A stretch of 64,000 bases of DNA from contig NZ_JBCFZM010000003.1 in the NCBI RefSeq assembly GCF_038594605.1, positions 62,001 to 126,000 on the forward strand, read 5' to 3'. Each line of letters opens with the position of its first letter. Position 1 is the first letter of the stretch. A program made the translations under genes and the position numbers. This DNA comes from Alteriqipengyuania bathyomarina_B. GTDB taxonomy: Bacteria; Pseudomonadota; Alphaproteobacteria; Sphingomonadales; Sphingomonadaceae. Of this stretch, positions 44,135-51,926 are shown piece after piece. The notes under the pieces are model-generated. The model saw only the letters and a list, made by a program, of their open reading frames with translations. It had not been told where the DNA came from and searched no databases.

Positions 44135-44749
44135 ATGGCTTTTGAAGTAACCCCGCTGCCCTATCCCGACGACGTGCTTGCGCCCGCCGTCTCGGCCGAA
44201 ACGCTCAGCTACCATCACGGCAAGCACCACAAGGCCTACATCGACAAGACCAACAAGGCGATCGAAGGCACCGACCATGCCGACAAGCCGCTCGAAGCGA
44301 TCATCGCCGCGGCCCGCGGTAGCGACCAGGGCCTGTTCAACAACTCCGCGCAGAGCTGGAACCATGGCTTCTACTGGCACTCGATGGCGGGCAACGAATC
44401 CGCTCCGTCGGATGAGCTCAAGAGCATGATCGAAAGCGCTTTCGGCTCGGTCGATTCGCTCAAGGAAAAGCTGCAGGAGCGCGGTGCAGGCCACTTCGCC
44501 AGCGGCTGGGTCTGGCTGGCCGAAAAGGGTGGCAAGCTCTCGATCGAGGAAACCCATGATGGCGACACGCTCGCCGATCAGGACGGCGTCAATCCGCTGC
44601 TCGTGATCGATCTGTGGGAACACGCCTATTATCTCGACCACCAGAACGCGCGTCCGGCCTATCTGAAGGCTGTGACCGAGAACAAACTGGACTGGGGCTT
44701 CGCGAGCGAGAACCTCGCCCGTGGGAAGACCTGGACCTACCCGCAGTAA
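44135..44749 (+). CDS. sodB: Superoxide dismutase, Fe type
   Basis: A 204-residue cytoplasmic superoxide dismutase. Metal ligands lie in LSYHHGKHHKAY, NHGFYWHSM and DLWEHAYYLDHQN (Asp and His). The second-shell Gln in FNNSAQSWNH indicates the Fe-type subgroup. GGGAGACAACCGC precedes the ATG. It is followed by a strong terminator, so it is monocistronic. Confidence 0.96.
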   Translation: MAFEVTPLPYPDDVLAPAVSAETLSYHHGKHHKAYIDKTNKAIEGTDHADKPLEAIIAAARGSDQGLFNNSAQSWNHGFYWHSMAGNESAPSDELKSMIESAFGSVDSLKEKLQERGAGHFASGWVWLAEKGGKLSIEETHDGDTLADQDGVNPLLVIDLWEHAYYLDHQNARPAYLKAVTENKLDWGFASENLARGKTWTYPQ

Positions 44750-44775
44750 GCCTAGGCTTGATGTAATCGATAAGA

Positions 44776-44807
44776 GGGGCTGGACCGGTTGCGGTCCGGC
44801 CCCTTTT
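44776..44807 (+). terminator. Rho-independent terminator of sodB
   Basis: GGGGCTGGACCG (44776-44787) pairs with CGGTCCGGCCCC (44792-44803, one T-G pair) around GTTG, followed by TTTT. It begins 26 bases after the sodB stop. Confidence 0.88.
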
Positions 44808-44819
44808 CTCATGCGGCCC

Positions 44820-46073
44820 TCAGGCGGGGCGCGTCTCGTTATCGGGAGGTGCCACCTCTGGGTCGGACTCGAGCAGGGGAGTCGGGAACAGCGGCTCGCC
44901 GAAAATGAAGCCGAGCAGATTGGGACGCCCGATATGGTCGAAGAAGGCGGTCAGCATCAGCAGGATCGGGACCGATAGCAGCGCGCCGATCGCACCCCAG
45001 ATCCAGGTGAAATAGGAAAAGGCGAGCAGGATCATCACCGGGTTCATGGTGAAGCGTCGTCCCAGGATCGCAGGAGTGATCGCGTTCGCTTCGAAGACAT
45101 GGAGCGTCACGTAGGCGATCGCCGGGATCAGGCCGATCAACACCGTATCCGCGGTGCCGAGGCCGAACAGCGTCAGCAGTGCGGTCATCGCGAGGGGGCC
45201 GACATAGGGTACGAAGTTGAGCAAGGTGGCGAGCCCGCCCCACATGATTGGCGCGGGCAGGCCCAACGCCCAAGCGCCCAGCGCCACGACGATGCCGACG
45301 CCCAGATTGATCCATGCGACCGTGAGGATGTAGGCGGCTACGCGATCCTGCACCTCGCGCAGCACCCGGGCGGCTTTGACGCTGGTGCCGAAGGTGGTGC
45401 GGCCGAACAGGATATTGCGGCGCAAACGTCCGCGTGCTTCGACCATGAAGAAGGCCATCAGGAAGGTCAGCATCACTTCCAGCAGGAGCACCGGCGCGCT
45501 GATCGCGACCTGCTGGAACACCGAAGGGCCGGCGAGCACCACTTCGTTTGCGCCCGACTGGCCTGCGAGTTCCGCCAGCCTGTCGTTGGCATTGGCCAGC
45601 CAGGCGAATTCGCTTTGCAGTTCCTGATAACGTGTGCCGATCTGCTCAATCAGTTCGGGCAGCCTGTCGAACAGCGTGAAGGCTGGTTGCAGAATTGCAC
45701 CGAAGGCAAGCACGACGATGGCGACGAAGATCACCAGCGCCAGCACCGATGCGAGCATGTTGGGGAGCCCCCACGACGACAGGCGATCCGCCAGCGGGGC
45801 GAGTAGGACGGTCAGGATGATGGCCGTGGTCAGCGGCAGGAAGACCACCGATCCGATCGACAGGACGAATGGCAGAGCGAGGAACAGCCCGACGCCCAGC
45901 AACACCACGAGCGTGCTGAGCAGGCGCAGTTCCTGTTCCGCCAGCAAGGTACGCTTCTTGGACGCGCCGCTCTTGGCGCGATCCTTCGGCTCGTTCGTGG
46001 CTGCGCCTTCGATCCCTTCGGCCCGGGCGCCCCCGGTATCGCTGCTGGTGCCTTTACTCATGGTGCCCGTCAC
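44820..46073 (-). CDS. AI-2E family (PerM-like) membrane protein
   Basis: A 417-residue inner-membrane protein with about eight hydrophobic segments and a hydrophilic central region (DRLPELIEQIGTRYQELQSEF). The family signature region NLGVGIVVALGAWALGLPAP and LNFVPYVGPLAMTALLT is present. Members export small molecules or act as Na+/H+ antiporters. The N-terminal ~45 residues are charged and soluble. It lies 30 bases downstream of ecfG on the same strand and may share its stress-induced transcript. Confidence 0.9.
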   Translation of the reverse strand: MTGTMSKGTSSDTGGARAEGIEGAATNEPKDRAKSGASKKRTLLAEQELRLLSTLVVLLGVGLFLALPFVLSIGSVVFLPLTTAIILTVLLAPLADRLSSWGLPNMLASVLALVIFVAIVVLAFGAILQPAFTLFDRLPELIEQIGTRYQELQSEFAWLANANDRLAELAGQSGANEVVLAGPSVFQQVAISAPVLLLEVMLTFLMAFFMVEARGRLRRNILFGRTTFGTSVKAARVLREVQDRVAAYILTVAWINLGVGIVVALGAWALGLPAPIMWGGLATLLNFVPYVGPLAMTALLTLFGLGTADTVLIGLIPAIAYVTLHVFEANAITPAILGRRFTMNPVMILLAFSYFTWIWGAIGALLSVPILLMLTAFFDHIGRPNLLGFIFGEPLFPTPLLESDPEVAPPDNETRPA

Positions 46074-46103
46074 GCTCCTGAGCGCGCGCCGGGCCGGCTG
46101 AGG

Positions 46104-46724
46104 TCAGGCGCGCCCATTGGTTGGTTCGGCGAGGCCATTGCCGGCGGCCACATCGTCCAGCTCTTCGAGGATCGCGCGATGCGCGGTGTCGTCGTCGATC
46201 GAGCGTTTCGGAATGTCGCCATCGGTCAGCATCGCGTTGAGCGCGGCGCGCGCGCGGCCCACCCGGCTCTTGATCGTGCCGACTGCACAACCGCAGATAT
46301 TGGCGGCTTCCTCGTAAGAAAAACCGCCCGCGCCGACCAGCAATAGAGCCTCGCGCCGCTCGGGCGGCAAGGTGAGCAGGGCGCGGTGCATGTCCGACAG
46401 GTGAATCGGCTCCTCCTGCCCGGCAGGTGCGGTCAGAATCCGTTCGGCAACGTTCTCGTCGTATTCACCGCGGAAGCGATTCCGGCGCATGTCGGTGAGA
46501 TAGGCATTGCGCAGGATCACGAAGGTCCAGGCGCGCATGCTGGTACCGGGCTCGAATCGCTCCTGCGCGGCCCAGGCCTTCATCAGCGTTTCCTGCACCA
46601 GATCGTCGGCCATGTCGGGGCGGCCGCACAGGCCGCGCGCGAAGGCACGCAGGTGGGGAACGACGCTGGTCAGCTCACGCTTGAATTCGGCGGGCTCGGC
46701 GGCGGGTGCTGGATGGCCGCTCAT
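46104..46724 (-). CDS. ecfG: General stress ECF sigma factor
   Basis: A 206-residue ECF15-type sigma factor. Region 2 shows DMADDLVQETLMKAWAAQ and MRAWTFVILRNAYLTDMRR; region 4 shows LPPERREALLLVGAGGFSYE and GTIKSRVGRAR. A C-terminal tail of ~35 residues extends beyond region 4. It directs GGAAC-N16/17-CGTT promoters. It overlaps nepR by ATGA, and the nepR promoter itself has this consensus, so it is autoregulated. PhyR and a kinase are encoded next door. Confidence 0.93.
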   Translation of the reverse strand: MSGHPAPAAEPAEFKRELTSVVPHLRAFARGLCGRPDMADDLVQETLMKAWAAQERFEPGTSMRAWTFVILRNAYLTDMRRNRFRGEYDENVAERILTAPAGQEEPIHLSDMHRALLTLPPERREALLLVGAGGFSYEEAANICGCAVGTIKSRVGRARAALNAMLTDGDIPKRSIDDDTAHRAILEELDDVAAGNGLAEPTNGRA

Positions 46725-46939
46725 GCCGTGTCCTTACCCTTGTCGGAGCCTTGCGCCTGCGGCTTGTCGTCCAGCTGCGCGAGCAGATCCTTGAAACTAT
46801 CAGGGATCGGCTCGTCCACGACCGAGTCGTACATGCTGCGCAAGGAATCCGTCCACTGCGGCGAATCCACGTCGTTCTTATCCGCACGGGCACCCTGCTT
46901 GGGTGCGGCGTCAGCTTTCTGGTTGTCTTTTTCGTCCAT
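46721..46939 (-). CDS. nepR: NepR anti-sigma factor
   Basis: A 72-residue protein whose conserved core is WTDSLRSMYDSVVDEPIPDS followed by FKDLLAQL, the two helices that clamp EcfG or bind phosphorylated PhyR. N- and C-terminal tails are charged and disordered, as in the family. First gene of nepR-ecfG, with a ~70-base leader behind an EcfG-type promoter. Confidence 0.93.
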   Translation of the reverse strand: MDEKDNQKADAAPKQGARADKNDVDSPQWTDSLRSMYDSVVDEPIPDSFKDLLAQLDDKPQAQGSDKGKDTA

Positions 46940-47012
46940 GATTGATGGCTTACATGGGCCTTCGGTTGCCGAAACCCAAGCCTACCCTTCCCATAATCGA
47001 TCCAAGACAACA

Positions 47013-47039
47013 GGAACGTTGCCGCACGCACGTGGTTCC
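47013..47039. promoter_or_regulatory. Divergent overlapping EcfG-type promoters
   Basis: On the minus strand, GGAAC (47039-47035) and CGTT (47018-47015) are separated by exactly 16 bases and point at nepR-ecfG. The same 27 bases read on the plus strand give GGAAC (47013-47017), 16 bases, then GGTT (47034-47037), one mismatch from consensus, pointing at the histidine kinase. One element can therefore serve both directions. Confidence 0.75.
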
Positions 47040-47105
47040 CTTGAGGTAACCATTAGATTACTCACCGCCGGACGCGCGGGCAACCAGACACCAACCGGAG
47101 CAAAC

Positions 47106-48785
47106 GTGGCGTCCGAGACTGCTCTTCCCATTCGTCGATTCAGGCGCTGGCTGATTCACTATCCGCGTGCGGTACCGGTGATCATCTTCCTGTTGATCAC
47201 GGCGATCACCGCCTTGAGCGTGTTTGCGATCGAGCGCGGGGAGCGGCGGCGCGAGCAGGCAACGCTGGGCGAAACTGCGCAGGTAATCGCCTCTTCATTG
47301 GACCGGCGGGTCAATACCAGTGGATCCTACCTGATCGCGGGCGCATCGCTCATCACTTCGCTGGATCGTGTCCCCGCGGACTTGTTTCGCCGTTTTGCGA
47401 CCGAGCTGCGATTGGATGCGGATTATCGCGGATCGATCGGCATCGGATGGGCACCGATTGTGCCGCGCCGGCAGATCGGCGCTTTCGAACGCATGGTCGC
47501 GTCCGACACCGGCACCCCATTCACGATCAGCCCGCGGCCAGCGCCGGATAGCAATTTCGCGGTTCCGGTCACGTTTTTCGAACCGGCATCCTCGGGCCGC
47601 TCGTTCGGGTTCAACATGTATTCCGAAGAGACCCGGCGCGACGCGATGCAGGAAGCGATCCGGACCGGTCGCCCGACCGCCAGCGGACCGATCGAGCTGA
47701 TCCGCGATCGCGATACCGGGAACCTGGGCTTCATCGTCTTCATGCCGGTGTTCGAACCGGGCACCGAGCGCGAACTCATTCGCGGCTTTGTCTACAGCCC
47801 TTTCAACTCCCAGGAATTTCTCGATTCCGTGCTGACGCGCGAGCTGGTCGGTCAACGCGGCGTGCGCCTGTACGATGGCGAGGCGGCGCCCGCCAATCTG
47901 GTGGCATCGCACGCGCCCGGCCGCATTACCGGCAATGTCACCCGGATCGAGGTTCAGCTGGCCGACCGGCCGATGACGGTCGAGGTGGAATCCTCGCGTG
48001 GCGACGCGCTGTCGCTGCTTTCGATGATTACGCTGTTGTTCGGCATCGCAGTGGCCAGCCTGTCGATGCTGGTCGCGCGTCTCCTGACGCAGCAGGCGCA
48101 CGAGGATCAGGTGGCGCTGGACTTCTATGCGGAGCAGAACTCGATCCGCAATTCGCTGACCCGCGAACTCAACCACCGGGTCAAGAACACGCTCGCCAAT
48201 GTATTGTCGATCGTCGCACTGACCCGCCGCCGGGCCACCTCGCTTGAGGAATTTGCGAGCGGGCTCGACGGGCGCATCCGGGCGCTGTCGGCTACGCATG
48301 ACCTGCTGACCCAGTCCGAATGGGGCACGACCCCGCTGCTGGCGGTGCTGGAGGCGGAGCTGGCTCCCTATGCCAATAGCGCAGAAGCGATGCTGGACCT
48401 GCAGGGTCCAGAAGTCGATCTGGCACCCAATGACGCGCTTTCCTTCGGCCTTGCGATCCATGAACTTGCGACCAATGCCTCGAAATACGGCGCGCTATCG
48501 GTCGAGCATGGCAAGCTGTCGGTCCACTGGACGCGCCTGGGCGACGAACTGGTCGAAGTGGTCTGGCAGGAAGGCAACGGGCCACCCGTTTCGCAGAAAC
48601 GTTCGCGCGGGTTCGGCACCGAGCTGATCGAGAAGATTGTCGCGCACGAATTGAAGCACCCGGTCGACCTCGACTTCGCGCCCGAAGGCGTGCGTTGCGT
48701 GCTGCGGGTGCCGGTGCGCAAGCCCACCGAGTTCCGGATGCGCGCGAAAAGCAAGCGGCTCACCGACGACATGCCGACCGATTGA
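47106..48785 (+). CDS. CHASE-domain HWE histidine kinase of the stress response
   Basis: A 559-residue membrane kinase from the GTG at 47106 (the longer frame overlaps ecfG-nepR antisense). TM1 is at about 22-42, a periplasmic CHASE domain at about 60-295 (FGFNMYSEETRRDAMQEA), TM2 at about 303-327. The phosphoacceptor His357 is in ELNHRVKNTLAN, and the ATPase has HELATNASKYGALS and the WQE of HWE kinases (487-489). Such kinases phosphorylate PhyR in response to stress; CHASE domains bind small extracellular ligands. It is divergent from nepR-ecfG and shares the promoter element. Confidence 0.9.
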   Translation: MASETALPIRRFRRWLIHYPRAVPVIIFLLITAITALSVFAIERGERRREQATLGETAQVIASSLDRRVNTSGSYLIAGASLITSLDRVPADLFRRFATELRLDADYRGSIGIGWAPIVPRRQIGAFERMVASDTGTPFTISPRPAPDSNFAVPVTFFEPASSGRSFGFNMYSEETRRDAMQEAIRTGRPTASGPIELIRDRDTGNLGFIVFMPVFEPGTERELIRGFVYSPFNSQEFLDSVLTRELVGQRGVRLYDGEAAPANLVASHAPGRITGNVTRIEVQLADRPMTVEVESSRGDALSLLSMITLLFGIAVASLSMLVARLLTQQAHEDQVALDFYAEQNSIRNSLTRELNHRVKNTLANVLSIVALTRRRATSLEEFASGLDGRIRALSATHDLLTQSEWGTTPLLAVLEAELAPYANSAEAMLDLQGPEVDLAPNDALSFGLAIHELATNASKYGALSVEHGKLSVHWTRLGDELVEVVWQEGNGPPVSQKRSRGFGTELIEKIVAHELKHPVDLDFAPEGVRCVLRVPVRKPTEFRMRAKSKRLTDDMPTD

Positions 48786-48889
48786 GCACACGGGCAAAGA
48801 TGAGCGGGCCAGCATAAAGAGCGCCCATGCGCCCGATGCCTTGCCTCCTCGACCTGCGGACATTTCGGAATAACGAAGGCCGACAGACG

Positions 48890-48915
48890 AAAAGGGCGCC
48901 GCAATCGCGACGCCC
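48890..48915 (-). terminator. Rho-independent terminator of phyR
   Basis: On the minus strand GGGCGTCGC (48915-48907) pairs with GCGGCGCCC (48902-48894, one mismatch) around a four-base loop, followed by TTTT (48893-48890). It is 43 bases past the phyR stop. Confidence 0.75.
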
Positions 48916-48958
48916 CTAACTATTGTTCGATCTGATGTCCGTTCGGTCGAGCCTGCCC

Positions 48959-49762
48959 TCAGGCGGACCCGCTGTCTCGGTTTGCATTGAAGAACAGTGC
49001 CTGGCTGATCGCCGCGCGTACCGTCGCTTCCTGAAACGGCTTGGTGACCAGATAGGTCGGTTCGGGCCTGTCGCCGGTCAGCAGCCGCTCGGGATAAGCG
49101 GTGATGAAGATCACCGGCACGCTTCCCATGCTCAGGATATCGTCCACCGCATCGAGGCCCGAGGAGCCGTCGGCCAGCTGAATGTCCGCCAGCACGAGGC
49201 CCGGCGTCTTTTCGGCGACGACTTCCTGCGCCTGCGTGCGGGTCGCGGCGGTGCCGCAGATATCGTGGCCGAGGCCGCGAACGAGATCTTCCAACTGCAT
49301 CGAGATCAGTGGCTCGTCCTCGATGATGAGCACGCTGGTCGCGGATTCGCGGTCGATCTCCGCGATCGCATCCTGAACCATCTTCTCGACCTCTTCGGGC
49401 GCGATTTCCATGATCTCGGCCGATTGCTCGATCGTGAAGTCTTCCAGCGTGGTCAGCAGCAGTGCCTGACGATTGAGCGGGGTGACCGTCTGCAGCCGGT
49501 CCGCCTCGACATCGTCGGGCAGATCGGCGCCGTCGGCATCATTGGCCGACACTTCGAGATAGGCGTTCGACCACACCTTGTTGAAAGCGCGGTAGAGCGG
49601 CACGCGCCCGCCTTCGAGCGAGGCCTTGAGATCGTCGTCGGCCAACGCGGCCTCCAGCGTCGCGCGTACGAAGGCGTCGCCGGTCTGCTGCGACCCCGTC
49701 AGCGCGCGCGCGTAGCGACGCAGGTAGGGAAGGTTCGCAGCAACATTTTCACCAATAGACAT
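48959..49762 (-). CDS. phyR: Stress response regulator / anti-anti-sigma factor
   Basis: A 267-residue PhyR. The N-terminal sigma-like domain (about 8-135, with LPYLRRYARALTGSQQTGDA and LLTTLEDFTIEQSAEIM) mimics EcfG; the C-terminal receiver (about 144-262) has acidic EDE at 148-150, phosphoacceptor Asp193 in LADIQL and TKPF lysine. When phosphorylated it captures NepR and frees EcfG. Start ATG at 49762. It has its own EcfG-type promoter and terminator, giving positive feedback. Confidence 0.95.
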   Translation of the reverse strand: MSIGENVAANLPYLRRYARALTGSQQTGDAFVRATLEAALADDDLKASLEGGRVPLYRAFNKVWSNAYLEVSANDADGADLPDDVEADRLQTVTPLNRQALLLTTLEDFTIEQSAEIMEIAPEEVEKMVQDAIAEIDRESATSVLIIEDEPLISMQLEDLVRGLGHDICGTAATRTQAQEVVAEKTPGLVLADIQLADGSSGLDAVDDILSMGSVPVIFITAYPERLLTGDRPEPTYLVTKPFQEATVRAAISQALFFNANRDSGSA

Positions 49763-49793
49763 GTTTTTTCTTTCCCGTCTGAACCTTACCCGC

Positions 49794-49818
49794 AACGTCT
49801 GGCACACAGCCCGGTTCC
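49794..49818 (-). promoter_or_regulatory. EcfG-type promoter of phyR
   Basis: GGAAC (49818-49814) and CGTT (49797-49794) on the minus strand with a 16-base spacer. The -10 is 31 bases upstream of the phyR ATG, leaving a leader of about 25 bases. Confidence 0.8.
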
Positions 49819-49894
49819 AAGACTGCTTCTGGAACGCCAATTCCGGAATATGATCGGGCAAATGGCGCCCGACGAAAATTTTTTCAATGCTCAA

Positions 49895-49919
49895 GGAACC
49901 CCTCGAAGGGCGGGGCATT
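49895..49919 (+). promoter_or_regulatory. Near-consensus EcfG-type promoter for an sRNA
   Basis: GGAAC (49895-49899), 16 bases, then CATT (49916-49919), one mismatch from CGTT. It points away from phyR towards the C-rich hairpin and strong terminator described below. Confidence 0.55.
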
Positions 49920-49925
49920 TCCTCT

Positions 49926-50022
49926 ATGTCACCGCCGAGACCCCCCTCCCGTCCAAGCGGCCGGTGATACGATCCCGAAGGCCTTCGTTCCGCTCCCAAG
50001 CGGATCGAGGGCCTTTTTTTTT
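49926..50022 (+). ncRNA. Candidate stress sRNA with C-rich loop (GsrN-like)
   Basis: No ORF fits the plus strand between phyR and the next gene, yet a transcript-like unit is visible. A near-consensus EcfG promoter at 49895-49919 would start RNA near 49926. A hairpin CACCGCCG (49930-49937) / CGG-C-CGGTG (49958-49966) follows, whose 20-base loop contains CCCCCCTCCC, an anti-Shine-Dalgarno-like tract. A terminator closes it: GGCCTTCG...CCGCT-CCCA-AGCGG...GGGCC (49980-50013) followed by 8-9 T. A ~97-base EcfG-dependent sRNA with an exposed C-rich loop resembles Caulobacter GsrN. Homology is not shown; the resemblance is architectural. Confidence 0.6.
49980..50022 (+). terminator. Strong plus-strand Rho-independent terminator
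   Basis: Outer stem GGCC/GGCC plus TTCG/CGAG, inner stem CCGCT-CCCA-AGCGG, then a run of 8-9 T at about 50014. On the minus strand the hairpin is preceded by A and not followed by T, so it cannot serve the response regulator gene ending at 50087. It implies a plus-strand transcript from the phyR upstream region. Confidence 0.8.
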
Positions 50023-50086
50023 GCGCGGTGATCGTGTTTTTGCGTGGTGACCGTGCGTGCGATGCGGGATGCGCGGGTGCTTTCGT

Positions 50087-50512
50087 TCAATCTCGGCGCA
50101 GGCGGGCCAGGATCGAGCTGCGCTCCCGCGCGGCGACCAGGCCGACCAGCTCGTCGAAATCGTACGGTTTCGCGAGCACGGTGCCGAGGTCCGCGATGTC
50201 CTTGGGGATTTCTGCGGGCGCGCCGGTCGCGAAAATGACCTTGGGTCTGCCGCTGCCCAACGCGCGGATCAGCTCGGCAATCGCCCAGCCATCGCCGCGG
50301 TCCGCCAGATGGACGTCGAGGATTACGGTATCGAACTGGCGGTCGCGCAGCGTTTCGAGCGCCTGCGCGCTGCTGGCGGCGATCACGACATCGCGCGCAC
50401 CCGCTGCCAGCAGGGAATCCTCCACGGCCAGCGCGAGTGCGGCATCGTCCTCGACGATCAGTACGGGGCCGATCTTGCGGGTTTTTGGTGCAGAAGTGCC
50501 GTCGGGCGGCAT
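50087..50512 (-). CDS. Single-domain response regulator, FATGUY type
   Basis: About 141 residues from the ATG at 50512: receiver domain with VLIVEDD, phosphoacceptor Asp in TVILDVHLADRGDG, and KVIFATGAP...LAKPYDFDEL, the FAT-GUY variation found in SdrG/MrrA-type regulators of alphaproteobacterial stress signalling. An in-frame ATG at 50557 would sit only about four bases from the -10 of an EcfG-type promoter, so the shorter start is preferred. It probably relays phosphate between HWE kinases and PhyR. Confidence 0.88.
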   Translation of the reverse strand: MPPDGTSAPKTRKIGPVLIVEDDAALALAVEDSLLAAGARDVVIAASSAQALETLRDRQFDTVILDVHLADRGDGWAIAELIRALGSGRPKVIFATGAPAEIPKDIADLGTVLAKPYDFDELVGLVAARERSSILARLRRD

Positions 50513-50560
50513 GTGGGTGATTCTCCGAGGGGCCCCTGCGGTGGCAGGGTCAGCCAATCG

Positions 50561-50586
50561 AACGACGCAAGGGCCGCTCGTGTTCC
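50561..50586 (-). promoter_or_regulatory. EcfG-type promoter of the FATGUY regulator
   Basis: GGAAC (50586-50582) and CGTT (50564-50561) on the minus strand with a 17-base spacer. It starts just after the stop of the GNAT-like gene and points at the response regulator. Transcription should begin near 50554, supporting the ATG at 50512. Confidence 0.72.
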
Positions 50587-50587
50587 G

Positions 50588-51844
50588 TCACAAGCTCTTC
50601 TGATAGATCAGATATTCGCGGTTGATCGAACTATTGAGCGTGTCGGCAATCGCAACCATTCCCTGATTGTTCTCGAGTATCCAGCCGATCTCGGCCCGTT
50701 TCGATTCGAATTCGCCTGCCGCATGGGTGCGGATTTCGCTGATCATCATGAAGGCAAGCTGGCTGGCGAGGCGCGAATTGTGCAGCCGCTTGCGCACGCC
50801 CATCAGCGGCACGCGCATGCCGGCACCGCGCGGCGTTCTGAGCCAGCGCAGGGTCGTTAGCCAGCCGAAGGGGAACAGCTTGCCGCCGGTACGTGCGAAC
50901 AGGTCGTTCACATCGGGCAGCGTCATCATGAAGGCGACCGGCTCGCCATCCAGCTCTGCGATCCGGTTGAGTTGCGGATGAATCAGCGGGCGCAGTTTCT
51001 TGCCGGTATGTTTGACTTCCGCATCGGTCAGAGGGACGAAACCCCAGTTGTCCGACCACGCATCGTTGAGGATTTCGAGGATGATCGCGATCTCGCGCTG
51101 GTACTGGTCGAGATCGACCGGCCGCACGCGGATACGCGGGTTGCGTTCGCCCGACTTGACGATCCGCTGGACCAGCGGCGGGTAGCTCTGCGTGATATCG
51201 AGATCGTAGGTATAGAGACGTTTCGCCGGTTCGTAGCCGTGGCCCGTGATGTAGCCTGCGTAATGCTCCGGGTGGTGGCCCATCATCAGCATCGGCGAAT
51301 GATCCTGCCCGCGCACGAGCAGGCCCGGTTCTTCCCAGACGGACATCGAGATCGGGCCGAGCACGCGGGTCATGCCCTTGTCGCGCAGCCAGCTTTCCGC
51401 CCGATCGAGCAGCGCGCCCGCCACCGCCTCGTCATCCGCATCGAAATAGCCGAACATGCCGGTCCCGGGCCCGAGGCCCTGCTCTGCCGGCACGTCCAGC
51501 GCCAGATGGTCGATATGGGCGCTGATCCGTCCGACGGGTTCTCCTGCGCGATAGGCAATGAACAGCTGCACGTCGGCATGACCGAAAAAGGGGTTCTTGC
51601 CCGGCGTGACCAGTTCGATTTGCTCGGAGCGCATCTGCGGCACTGAATGCGGCACTTGCGCGGCAAAACGCCGCCCGAGATCGACGAAAGCCGCTCGCCC
51701 GCGCTTGTCGGTTACGGGCTCGATCACTATTTCGCCGGTCTGCGCGTTGGCGCTTTGGGTTCCGGTAGCTGTGTCGTTCACTTGCGTGCCCTGTTTCTGG
51801 TTCTCATCCGTGGCCTCAGTGTCCCTCGTTTGCGTTGGACGCAA
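50588..51844 (-). CDS. GNAT-like protein, conserved alphaproteobacterial, function unknown
   Basis: A 418-residue soluble protein. The N-terminal ~35 residues are Thr/Gln-rich and probably disordered, so an internal start is possible (VNDTATGTQSAN region). The body has acyltransferase-like features: FGYFDADDEAVAGALLDRAESWLRDKGM resembles the GNAT helix region, then GPISMSVWEEPGLLVRG, HHPEHYAGYITGHGYEPAK and a C-terminal domain. I know it only as a conserved N-acyltransferase-like family. It is divergent from a fatty acid desaturase; a lipid-related acyl transfer is a guess. Confidence 0.7.
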   Translation of the reverse strand: MRPTQTRDTEATDENQKQGTQVNDTATGTQSANAQTGEIVIEPVTDKRGRAAFVDLGRRFAAQVPHSVPQMRSEQIELVTPGKNPFFGHADVQLFIAYRAGEPVGRISAHIDHLALDVPAEQGLGPGTGMFGYFDADDEAVAGALLDRAESWLRDKGMTRVLGPISMSVWEEPGLLVRGQDHSPMLMMGHHPEHYAGYITGHGYEPAKRLYTYDLDITQSYPPLVQRIVKSGERNPRIRVRPVDLDQYQREIAIILEILNDAWSDNWGFVPLTDAEVKHTGKKLRPLIHPQLNRIAELDGEPVAFMMTLPDVNDLFARTGGKLFPFGWLTTLRWLRTPRGAGMRVPLMGVRKRLHNSRLASQLAFMMISEIRTHAAGEFESKRAEIGWILENNQGMVAIADTLNSSINREYLIYQKSL

Positions 51845-51926
51845 GCCAGTCGATCACACTGGCCGAGAGGCTGCATTTGGCTCGCCAAGAGAAGTGCAGT
51901 ATTACGCTTCTTCGAAATAAACGATC

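Noticed and set aside
42971..44812. 613-codon minus-strand frame opposite the symporter and sodB
   Set aside because: Composition is Arg/His/Gln-rich without any fold, and both opposite genes are certain.
46386..47105. 240-residue N-terminal extension of the histidine kinase
   Set aside because: It is antisense to ecfG and nepR and crosses the shared promoter; the GTG at 47106 gives a normal first membrane helix.
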